Shown: piece by piece, positions 24,801 through 34,767 of the stretch
Layout of the letters: every line of letters begins with the position of its first letter
Numbering within the stretch: position 1 is the first letter of the stretch
NCBI GenBank assembly: GCA_964019135.1
Contig: OZ025260.1
Span: 23,988,254 to 24,052,253 of the forward strand
Direction of reading: 5' to 3'
Source: Arenicola marina
Taxonomy: Eukaryota > Annelida > Polychaeta > Arenicolidae
Length of the DNA stretch: 64,000 nt
Made by a program: the position numbers and the translations under genes
The notes under the pieces: generated by a model
Told to the model about the DNA's origin: nothing
Seen by the model: only the letters and a program-made list of their open reading frames with translations
The model's database searches: none

Positions 24801-25179
24801 CCCCCTGTTTCTACATAGGCAGTGTTATCTTGTTTAATATGATCACACGAACGAATATACATGACCCCGCCCTATAACTCCATGACCCGACCTTTGACCT
24901 CGTGCCACTTAGAGCAACACGATACATTGCCCATACGCCCTAGTTACATTGACGGTTACTGTTAAATTGTAGTGTTATTTTAATTTGCAGTTGTTGTGAG
25001 CTTGGTCAGATCATGTTTCAACGCCATGTCCTTGTGTTGGCCCCATGTCAAGTATCGTAAGTCAGCCAACCCCATGGCATTGCCTTTATGTGGACAAAAC
25101 TGGCATAAAACACCGAAATTTCGTTCATTATAACTTCTCTCTTGCTCCTGTTCTTTCTCTTTCTCTCTCTCTCCCTCTG
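21808..25179. other. Non-coding DNA with a complex unique island
   Basis: No gene recognised. G-rich tracts lie at 21,900-22,020 and C-rich ones at 22,360-22,620 and 22,830-23,010. A complex low-repeat segment at about 22,125-22,330 contrasts with its surroundings and could be a conserved non-coding element. 23,040-23,480 and 24,430-25,100 are AT-richer unique DNA. A run of GT dinucleotides occurs at 24,000. Confidence 0.55.
22366..22425. repeat. C-rich short tandem repeat
   Basis: Imperfect copies of CCTACCCCAC, about 10-11 bp, in a C-rich tract. Confidence 0.7.
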
Positions 25180-25470
25180 TTGCGCCTTGTTTCTGTCTAA
25201 GCTTTTTTCTTTATCTTTCTTGCGCTCCCTACTAGCTTTTTTCTCTCTCTTGTTCACTCCACTAGCATTTTTCTCTCTCTCCTGTTCTCTCTACTAGCAT
25301 CTGTTTCTCCTATCTCTTTGGTTCTCTCTACTAGCATCTGTTTTTCCCATCTCTCTTGTTCTCTCCACTAGCATGTTTTCTCTCTCTTGCTCTCTCTGCT
25401 GGCATCTTTCTTTTCCTATCTCTCTTGTTCTCTCCACTAGCATCTCGCCTTATCTATCTCTCTTCCTCTT
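25180..25470. repeat. Pyrimidine-rich irregular tandem repeat
   Basis: CACTAGCAT or a close variant recurs about seven times, separated by CTCTCTTGTTCTCTC-like spacers of varying length, giving an irregular period of roughly 30-45 bp. The + strand is strongly pyrimidine-biased. Confidence 0.75.
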
Positions 25471-27571
25471 TCCCTGAAATATACTGACGATCGAGATGTG
25501 GTCACGTGACTTAGCGCTGTGACCTTTGCTCTCGTGACCCCGTCGCTGACCCCGCGATCTCTCGCCATGGAGGCGAGGCGGCGGCACCAGCTTCCTCTCG
25601 ACCCACAGGGTACAAAGCAAAGCTGTTGACACCCTTGGTTGTGAAGTGACTTAGAGGAGGAAAACAATATCTAAAATCCATAGATTCTATTACAAGAGTG
25701 CATACATCACGGCCAAAAAAACTCATATAAGACGACGGCAAGGAAATATGACTCCATTCCCTCCCTTCATAATATCCTATTATCTCTTTCGATTAATAAA
25801 TTCCTTTTTATGTGTGGTCGCCTTTGAGGAGGTTGGCAATAAAGGAAGGCCGTCTATTGTTTTGGCAGGACTCGGCCCCTCGTCGTTAGCCGCTTGGGGG
25901 GGCCAATATGGTCCGGTAAAACTACTCCGGCCTTTATTTTCGCGTACTCTCAAAGCATTAATTCCGCTTTGGCGAATGAGGACCAGGGCGGTACACTTCA
26001 CATCAAAGACCGCGGGCGAAAGACAAAGGCTTACTGTCAATGCTCGCTTCATTTCATAAAACATATCGCTCAAGGCATTCGAGAGTAGAAGAGACAGTCG
26101 AGAGCGGATGGAGGGTGGGGGATAGGGGAGGGGGGGGGGGAGGGTATTTGCGGTTAGTATGCGTATGATGAGGGTGAGGGTTTCGGGGCGGGGGGGTGGA
26201 GAAGGGGGGTATGGAGGAAGTTGATGGTGATGATGTTGGGGTGTGAGGGGGGGAGAGGGGTGGGGGTGGGGAGCGGTAGGGTCTCTCTAAATGTGGATGT
26301 TCCGGAAATTGGAAGCTTACCGTTGTAATAAGTTGGTATAGGTTTTACTCATTATGGGTAAAGCCATTAGTCGACTCGCTATCAGAAGACCCCCCCACCC
26401 TCTGTATCCTGTTATTCAAATGCCTCTCAGCTCACGCCTTCTATGTACTGTTAGTGTTAGTGTTGCTGTGGTTAAGTTGTTATGATCATCCTAAACCCTA
26501 TGAAGACGGTCATGTTGGTACTTCTTACTTACTCTCTTACTTATCCATTAGGCCTTTAGGCTTTAGTTTTTACCACCTCAGGCTGATGATATGTCGGGCA
26601 TCGTCCCTCAGAGTGGTATCCATACATCCATACTGCTTGGGTCTCGGTTTACCGAGGCGAATGGGCCGCCATGTATAGAGACATGGGCCGCCATGAGACA
26701 CCATTCAGGTTAGAGGTGACAATGCCAGACGTCATGCCAGGCTTCAGTAATTATTTCTGTCTTTGCATATATTGTTTCTGTTACTAATGTTTGGCCAGGT
26801 TAATGCCGGTTCAATTTATCTGTGACGTATTTAATCATGCATGCGGATGTTACGGGTGCGTGGTTCGGTCGACCTCATCACATGTTGATTCGCAGGGTCT
26901 CCAATTTTCGGCGGGTTGTGCGGGGGGGGGGGGGGGGAGCGGGGTCATTCTTTGGGTTGTGGCAAAAAATATCGCACGTCAACCTATGCTCTATTTGTTT
27001 TTAAATAAAGCTGGATAATTGCTTTACTAATGGTGTGAACTTATCATGGAGAAGGTTTCTATTGGTGTGTAACCTTAAAACATCCAAACCAGGTCATTTA
27101 ACCTCCTACATTGGCTAGGTGGCGCTGTGCAACTGGGGGATGGCACAATCAGAATTTGGACAAAATACGGTCATGGATAAATTTAAGAGCGGCTAATTTC
27201 TTGAATCACATACTGACAATAATTTACCTTTGCATTATATAGAACGTACTAAGTATATGGTGAGTATGTATAAACATATTTCAGCGAAATTATCGTCTCA
27301 TCCCGGTACCCGTAGGGCCCGTATTTTCAAACAATTTACAGTGTCTTACATTGTTTTGTGGGTGCGACAAATCGTCGTCTATGTCATCGTACATTGTCCG
27401 ACAATGTGGACCCGTGCTGGGTTTATACTATCCCACAATGCCCCTCTGTAATCGACTTGTACGTAGCAAAGTGCGACTGTCGCGAAATTCGTGGAGCCAG
27501 TGGTTTGATCGTTACCGGCTTCAGTCACGTGACGTCTCCTCGTTGATGGTCTTGCCTCGCATTGGTTAGCG

Positions 27572-27585
27572 GTTACCGTAGCAAC
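27572..27585. promoter_or_regulatory. RFX X-box-like motif
   Basis: GTTACCGTAGCAAC fits the X-box consensus GTNRCC, two-base spacer, RGYAAC at every constrained position. RFX proteins bind such imperfect palindromes, often at ciliary genes. No adjacent gene is recognised, so function is unproven. Confidence 0.4.
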
Positions 27586-27992
27586 AAGTCTCACATATCC
27601 AGTTTGACCCTTTGGAAGGAGAACATGGGATGGAAAATAGGTGCTGAAGTAAACCCATCTGGCAAGAGAAGCGTTGTCCTATGCACGCTCTCCGGCCAAC
27701 CGTGGAGAGATGACAAATGGAAGTAGCCATTAGTAGAGTGCGAGGTAAGGTTAGCGGACCTGGTGTCACAATGGGCCACAGCTAAGGGAATGCGATATGT
27801 TCAAGAATTGATTTTTAGTAAACTATATATTCGACCAGTGGCGGACACTATCCAGTCTAACTAATAAAGTTTACTTAATCGATAAAGTTTCGAGCGAATG
27901 GCGTTTCCTTCATGTCACTAATCAATTTGAAATGAGCGGTTGGATTCTGTTTTGTTTAAATACTAACGTAGAGGTGAGCTAGGATCTTACGC

Positions 27993-28006
27993 GTCACCAT
28001 GGTAAC
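27993..28006. promoter_or_regulatory. RFX X-box-like motif
   Basis: GTCACCATGGTAAC fits the X-box consensus at every constrained position with a two-base spacer. It lies about 420 bp from the match at 27,572. Confidence 0.4.
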
Positions 28007-29041
28007 CTTTTAACCGGAGCAAGACCATATGACACAGTATCGTCATAATACAACAGAACGAGACCACCTCACTACACAAACTTAATATTTAAAATAATTT
28101 CATTGTCTAGTCATATCAAATGACTAAAAATGTCTGCATTTCTTTTTTTTCCTTCTTGATTGGTCAATATTTACGCTTTTGTTTCAAATGGTTGAATACT
28201 CTGATATCGTAAATATTGCCAGATAAGTATACTAGATAATTTACTCGATGGTACTAAAACTCTTTATTAGATTGTAGCTTCAAAGTCATCAGTCATTTAA
28301 GTGGTTAATAAAGAGGAAAATCCCGATCTTAAATATTAGGTAAAACATGAATGAAATTAAGAAACTATTGCCACTATTACGGCCTAACGGAAAGGTCTTT
28401 CCCCGAATGACCTCGCTCAGGTCACGCATGCGCTAAGAAGAGGTGCGGTGTGCGCGGCGTGGGGGAGGACTGGGGGTGGTGGAGGGAGGAGGGGTGAGGG
28501 GGGGGGCGGGCTTTGGGAGCCGCGACCAGAGACGCGCTGCAAGACGGACGAGAAGCCATAAGATACTGTGACATGCGTTAAGGAACAGATAATTGCAGAG
28601 ACCCGAAACCAATAGTGAATGATTAATAGAATTAAACAGACAAAAACAAGGCGAAGGGAATCCCTCGCAATAAATAGGCCGGCGACATGAGGCCCCGAGA
28701 GCCCTAGCAGGCAGCGGCGCTAAGAGCTTCTGTTGGGGAACTGTAACAATTGCCTAATTGCCATTGGTTGCTGATGGTCGCCAGGGACTCGTCGTCCGTC
28801 TCGCCTGGGGCCCGGGTATTTCATTATCTCTTCTATCAATCCCAAAGTGGACGCTCATCACAATTTATCTCGCAGCTGCATGCACGGTGTGGTGGGATGG
28901 CGGGGCAGGGATGGAGTGGGTCTGAGGCTGCGTCAGATACTCTCTGCCACCCCGCCCCCCTCCCCGGGGGAGTGAGGGGATGGTGACCGGTGGGACATGG
29001 TGGTATGCTGACTCCCAATGTCGCGTTTTCCTCCTCTCAGA

Positions 29042-29160
29042 TGTCTCTCTCTCTCTCTCTCTCTCTCGCTCTCTCTGACTCTCTCCCTCTCTCTCTCTCG
29101 CTCTCTCAGACTCTCTCCCTCTTTCTCTCTCGCTCTCTCACACTCTCTTGCTTTGTCTCT
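29042..29160. repeat. TC-rich microsatellite
   Basis: TCTCTC tracts are interrupted by CGCTCTCTC and GACTCTC blocks, with an approximate 50-bp secondary repetition of GACTCTCTCCCTCT. Confidence 0.85.
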
Positions 29161-29240
29161 ATCATTTCTCTCATGTGTCATGTCTCGTGCTTCTTTCGCC
29201 GTCACCCGCCTGTAGTGGCGGCGGCGGCCGCACAGCTACC

Positions 29241-29438
29241 CAGGGGCGGATCTAGGGGGGGGGGGTTACGGGGGTTGCATACCCCCCCCCCCTTGGGAAC
29301 CTGAACGTACACTGTTAAAGCCCCCCCCCGGTCGCAAGTTTATCAGAGAGAGCACACCACACCCCCGGTCGGAAGTTTTCAGAGAGCATCCCCCCCCCCA
29401 CCCCCCCCCCCCTTGGCAAACTCCTAGATCCGCCCCTG
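29241..29438. mobile_element. MITE with CAGGGGCGGATC inverted ends
   Basis: The left end CAGGGGCGGATCTAGG and right end CCTAGATCCGCCCCTG are perfect 16-bp inverted repeats. The 198-bp interior is non-coding and full of C and G runs, with repeated CCGGTCGCAAGTTT-like segments. This is a non-autonomous DNA transposon. CAG...CTG ends suggest hAT or a related cut-and-paste superfamily. Flanks share CTACC, but not as a clean duplication, so the superfamily is left open. Relatives lie at 48,275 and 52,747. Confidence 0.85.
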
Positions 29439-30263
29439 ACTACCTATCTATCCATCTGCGCTAATGTCGAGGAAGAGAACACGAGCCGGAAATGGGGGGT
29501 GTAGGGAAGCAGAGCGGGGCGGCGTCGGGTGGGGGTGAGGGGGAGAGGGGGGGGGGGAGGGGTGCAGAGGATGGAGTGGGAGAGTGATAGGGGCGGTGGG
29601 AATAGAAGGAAAAGTATGGGGTGTCTGTGGATTTGCTCCCTCGATCAGTGGTTGTGTCGATGGACTGTGATTATTGGGAGATCTGGCAGCACGGTGCCAG
29701 CGGATGTTGGTGGAGTGTGTGTGGGGTGGGGGGGGAGGTGGAGGGTGGATGTGTATGGATACTGATGCCATAGCGGGCGGTGTGGTGGTTGAGGAAGAGG
29801 GGGGAGGGGTAGGGGGTGACGCTGTGTTCGTGGCTGGGAGGGGTGTAGGGCATGCGGCGTACTTGCCGTAAATAGGTGAGGCATTGCATGGCTTATTAAT
29901 GCCGAAGGTTATATTGCGACAATGCGGGCGCCGAGCGGAACCTTATTGCGATGAACGACACAATACGGCATCAGCAAAGCGCATCAGCCAGAGTGGTCGC
30001 CGCTCGTTACGCCAGTCCAGCATTAGTGATAAGAGGCGTGGCGAAATCACATCAATAACCCCTTCACATCGGAATCAAGCGCTAGAAGATCACTAAGAGT
30101 AACAGATGACAAAAAAGCAAAGGTCATACATCCAGGGCTTCAATCAAGGTCACCCCGCGAAAAACGCTGACACCTTACACAATTACCGTCATACTGCCAG
30201 ACTGGGAATATCTTAATATAATAAGTTCTCATGACTAAAGTTGCAAATAATACTACTAAGTCG

Positions 30264-30323
30264 GAAGTAGCACCCCAAGGTCACGAAGTAGCACCACAAG
30301 GTCACGAAGCAGCGCCGCAAGGT
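30264..30323. repeat. 21-bp tandem repeat
   Basis: Three units start at 30,264, 30,285 and 30,306 with the form GAAGTAGCACCCCAAGGTCA. The reverse strand reads TTGTGGTGCTAC, akin to the GGTGGCGCTA element found in other arrays here. Confidence 0.85.
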
Positions 30324-30436
30324 ACCAAAATTAGGCCAGGCGGTCACAGTCATACCGTAACACGACACAAGTAACGTATCCAGTTAACACTAAAACAACG
30401 ACAGTCACACAATAAGCGCTCGAAGCTGTCACGAGG

Positions 30437-30515
30437 AGCGCCACCAAATCACACACATAGCGCCACCAAGTCACATTAGTAGCGCCACTATATCACATTA
30501 ATAGCACCACTTCCC
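30437..30515 (-). repeat. 22-bp tandem repeat with CTCF-like core
   Basis: Four units start at 30,437, 30,459, 30,481 and 30,503 with the form AGCGCCACCAAGTCACATTA. On the reverse strand each reads like TGACTTGGTGGCGCTA, close to the core of the 25-bp array at 58.2-59.2 kb. Confidence 0.8.
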
Positions 30516-30967
30516 CAGCGGCAAGAGCTCTCACCATCCCACTGTCACCGCGTCGGAGGGCCACCCACACCGCTCGGCATAACACTAACACCCGTCACCC
30601 TCCCCCCTGCACCGCCCCCTCCTCCTCCTCCTCCTCCTACTCCACCCCGCCCCCGTTCCTCTCTCTACACCGCCCCCTCCCTCCTGTACCTTCCGTTCCC
30701 TCCCCTACCGCCGCGTCCTCTTCATCCTCCTCTTCCCTCGTCTCCCTTTCCACCCCCACCCCCCCCCCCTCATGCACCCCCTCCCCCACCCACCTCCCCC
30801 GGCGGTCTGTTCACAGTAACAATTCGGACGGACTTCAGACTGAAAGACAGTCCACAATTGGCATTGGATTTCTTGCTCAAGAGCTCTGAGGGGTGAGGCG
30901 GGGTGAGGAGGGATGTGAGAGGGGGTGGGTGGGTGGATTGGGAACGGTTCGCTGGAGAGAGCTGGGT

Positions 30968-31014
30968 GTGACGGGCGGGCGGGCGGGCGGGAGGGAAGGC
31001 GGGCGGGCGGGCGT
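30968..31014. repeat. GGGC microsatellite
   Basis: Tandem GGGC tetranucleotides are interrupted by GGGAGGGAA. It is a G-quadruplex-prone tract. Confidence 0.85.
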
Positions 31015-32439
31015 GGAGGATCGGGAGAGAGGGAGGGAAAGGGATGGCCAGTCTTTTGTTTCCACCGCAGGCGTGTCATTGTCAGTAATTAATCGCCTCT
31101 CGATGATAAATGAGCACCATTTGTGCCCCGACCTATGACCTCCCGAAACGTCTTCCCTCCCCCACCCTTTTGTCTAGACCCGCCAAACACCGGCAGCATC
31201 ACCTCGCCCACTGCCACCCGCCCCTCTTCCCCAACCCTCTCCCTCCCCTCTCGTCGCCCACCCTTCCCTCCCCTTCCCTTCCCTTCCCATCACCGTTGTT
31301 TACCCAGCACCGCGATCCGCCTCTGACCAAAAACCGCTCCGCCCTTGTCCCTTCACACCAATTATTAAAATTAAATCACATAATTAGCAATAGCGGCACT
31401 CCAGAATGGGAGTGATTTATTGAGACTGCATTGAGACTCCGCGCCTTTGTTCTCATTAAGCGCCTCTTTTTGGTGGAATCGAAAAGGCGGTTAGAGCTAG
31501 GTGGTGGCAGTGTGAGGGAAGAAAGGTGCCGGGGTGGGGGGCGGGGACGGGTGGGGCGTTTAGTGGCGTGAAATCAACCACAGCTTGTATACTACCCATG
31601 AGTGCCTCCAAAATCCAACTCGGTCGCCACCCATGCCCTGCCGAGCAGCTGTTGGCTAGAACCGCATCCACAGCCAACAGCCAAGCGGTGCCATCTAGCT
31701 CAGCATGTCTGTGCCCCCCCCCCCGACTCCATAGGGACAAACGCAACCACAGGGGACTGATGACGTTGTTACAAAAAAAAAAAAAAACTTTTTCCTACTT
31801 TTTATAACTATTTAATGTGAATGATCGGGAAGGCGTCTATTGAGTTTAGCAGGATTCTTTTTGTCCTTCTACCAACACTTTTTAGCGCTCATCCCGATGG
31901 AAAAAAAATCGCGCGGTCACTTTTTCTTCTGTTTTCCGCGTTCTCACGAGCATCGTCGCCATTTTTTTTATTGGCGGGACATACGGGCTTCGTCGTCAGA
32001 TAGATACCAGTCGTAATAGCAAGTTAATCACTGCCACCTAGACAACACTGGGAAGGAAGCCACAGTGGATCGAGTGACACAGTCGTGGGTGGAAAGCGAC
32101 CAATTAAACTTGTGACCAGCCATACGTGTGTTAGGACTCCCACAGGACAATCGGCTCTCGGGCAGTGGGCGCCGGTGACATTGTCGTAAAAGTGAACTTC
32201 CATTGACGGTATGCGAGAAAGCGAGAAACAGAACAGAAAGAAAAATGATGACAGAAAGGTACAGATATAGGTGAAGCAAATGTTGAGGCTGGTGATAGAG
32301 GGGGTGGGGGGCTCATTGGTGCCCCCCCCCTCATCTGAGACATGTTCCTATGCCACCAAAAAGTGTTCACTAGCAGACAGTTCCTGGTACATGAAACATG
32401 GTGCATGGTAAAGTGGTCAGTACGTTGCAAGACCCTATC

Positions 32440-32945
32440 CAGGCAGATGGTCACTTGTATGACCCTAATCAGTCAGATCATTACTTTGAAGGTCATCTTC
32501 AGTAAGATAATAACTCCGAAGGTCATCGCCAGTAGGTCATTACATGGAAGGTCATCGTCCGTAAGATCATTTTTTAGAAGGTCATCATCAGTAAGATTAT
32601 TACACGGAAGATCATGGTCAGTAAGATCATTATTTGGAAGGTCAGCATCAGTAAGATCATTACATGGAAGGTCATCGTCAGTAAGAACATTACTTGTAAG
32701 GTCATCACCAGTAAGAGGATTACTTGGAAGGTCATCACCAGTAAGATGATTAGTTGTAAGGTTTACACCAGTAAGATAATTACCTGTAAGGTGTTCACCA
32801 GTAAAATAATTACTTGTAAGTTTTTCATCAGTAAGATAATTACTTGTAAGGTTTACACCAGTAAGATAATTACCTGTAAGGTCTTTACCAGTAAGATAAT
32901 TACTTGTAAGTTTTTCACCAGTAAGATCGTTACCAGTAAGATGAT
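32440..32945. repeat. 30-bp minisatellite
   Basis: About 17 units of 30 bp carry AGTAAGATCATTACTTGGAA followed by GGTCATCACC. Right-hand units shift to AGTAAGATAATTACTTGTAA with GGTTTACACC. The open frame, a repeated Ser-Lys-Ile-Ile-Thr pattern, reflects the multiple-of-three period. The gradual left-to-right change of unit type is a typical minisatellite pattern. Confidence 0.92.
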
Positions 32946-34767
32946 TGCTGCTCTGTAATCATCACCAGTAATATCTTCCGCATTAATCACCACATTAAAT
33001 ACAGGCCAGATATAAGAAGATGGTCTCTGATGTCAAGGTCAATAGCTTACGATTCCTATTGTCACAATAGAGGCAATAACGGAATAAAAGGGCCCCCAGC
33101 TGCCGAATAATCACTAATCAATGCGTAATACGTTAAATATTATAATATGTATTAGAGCAATGCAATTGATCGAAGGCCCAACACGTAACATGGCGGCGAA
33201 AACCGTCACTAGTTATAAAGTGCCACATGTTAGGGTTTTTAGTCCACTTGACTGTGCGCCCATGAGCGCGACACTGGGACAAGAAACCTCCTTGGACAAT
33301 GATATCATGAGGTAGGATAAAACATGCCCTAAATGTCCCTACCAGGCTTCGAACCCACCACCTGTTATCGGGAGTTCAGCCTGCTTACCAACAACTGAGC
33401 TATGGAGACTCCCCTGGTGTAAAATCTACCCTCGACCCAAGTCACCAGGCCATAGATGGAAGCTGTTCAAGTGTTATGATAGTTTTATTGACATGAACTT
33501 CATTTGTAGCGAACATTGGAGGAGCCAAAAATTGGTTCCCTCCCAATACGTGTTCAGCTATTTATGTGATATGGGTTACAGTCAGTCAGAGCTTCCCAGA
33601 ATAATAGAGAATTTAACAAAAAGTATATCCTGCATTCGTCACCAACGGAAAATGTCAGTTCATTTAGGTCCCTTCTCACCGGTGACACCACCATTACTGG
33701 CACAACGACGCCTGAAGTGCCTGCCCAATCTTTATTTACCTAACATTAGCATAGATTTGCCATTAAATAGATTCAAATAAAACTTGCAGAAATTTTAAAA
33801 AAAACGTCGACATTTAATGCTAAATACAAAAGAAAAATGGTCTACATTTACCCAGGAATCATCAGGCGTAAGAAAATAAAAAATGGTACACGCTTCGACG
33901 TGTCCAAGAGCGGATATCTCATATGTGAAGTGGGTACAACATATTATATATATATACATATACACTGTATATTGCCCACAACTTGTCATATCCCAAGGTT
34001 GATTTGATTCTGTCTCAGGCCGCAGCAATACGCCAGGTTAGTTGTGGCGCCTTGTCTGCTTTGGTTGTGGACAATCCACTTTACGCTCCCAGCTCTATTG
34101 ACACTGGTTCACCAGGTATAGACACCCCATCAGGGCATTAGCATTTAGAAGCATTTCTCCTCGGCGTGCACAGACGATATACACTCCAGGATTTAGCATA
34201 AGTCGTGTTGAATCCGTTTGAATGTGGAGAGGTGGACCTTCCTATATTGGGTGTCGGAGAGCAGGGTTTGTGTTTTAGGTGGAGCCGGGCGCTGGGGGAG
34301 TGAGTGAGAGAAGAAGGGGTGGGGCTGGTATTCTGGACGTAGATGCAGGTTAGGGCACAGGGATAGGGACAGGTACATAACAGGTCTGGAAAGTTATTGG
34401 TTGGTAGACGGTGGCTGGTGGAGGCTGGGGCGATAGGGAGGGTGCAGGAGGGGGGGGGGGGCGGCGAGGGTGGTATTGTGATAATAATTGTGATGGTAAG
34501 AGGTAGATGGGCAGAGCGAGTTTCAACAATTTTTAAACACATCATCTAATCTTCTTCCAAACCGAGTCTGTCGCACACAATCGCTGAGCTCCTTTACTAC
34601 AGTCCTCTTGTCAGTAAGCTCCTTTCATTGTTTTCATTCAACCATTATAATGAACCCAGTCTCATGTCCCACTCACACCCATTTCTCCTTCAACTCAAAC
34701 TCACTCACAACTATACACGTCATCTAACACTACATCTCACCCACTCACCCACACATCACCTCAAACC
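32946..34767. other. Unique non-coding DNA
   Basis: No gene recognised, apart from the tRNA-like SINE annotated separately. AT-rich complex sequence dominates. An open stretch at 33,493-33,780 has no recognisable domain and no splice or start support. Confidence 0.6.
33290..33425 (-). mobile_element. tRNA-like SINE head, second family
   Basis: On the minus strand a box-A-like CCATAGCTCAGTTGTTGG is followed by a box-B-like GTGGGTTCGAAGCCTGG. The acceptor-stem halves GTCTCCA and TAGGGAC pair at six of seven positions, including one G-T wobble. The middle does not form a proper anticodon stem, so a working tRNA gene is unlikely. Sequence beyond it (GGGACATTTAGGGCATG) would be the SINE body. Its head differs from that of the other SINEs here. 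Confidence 0.6.

Larger units (their letters stand above)
25471..29240. other. Unique non-coding DNA, candidate regulatory islands
   Basis: No gene recognised. Complex segments at about 25,745-26,085 and 28,560-28,890 stand out against G-rich neighbours and look like candidate conserved non-coding elements. RFX X-box matches lie at 27,572 and 27,993. GTCACGTGAC palindromes lie at 25,501 and 27,524. A CTCF-like GGCTAGGTGGCGCTGTG is at about 27,113. Confidence 0.5.
29439..32439. other. Non-coding DNA with small arrays
   Basis: No gene recognised. G-rich tracts lie at 29,490-29,570 and C-rich ones at 30,596-30,800 and 31,140-31,290. Complex unique segments at about 29,880-30,110 and 31,360-31,490 could be conserved non-coding elements. 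Confidence 0.5.

Noticed and set aside
33290-33425. A functional tRNA gene on the minus strand
   Set aside because: Box A, box B and most of the acceptor stem are present but the anticodon stem does not form, so a tRNA-derived SINE is the better reading.
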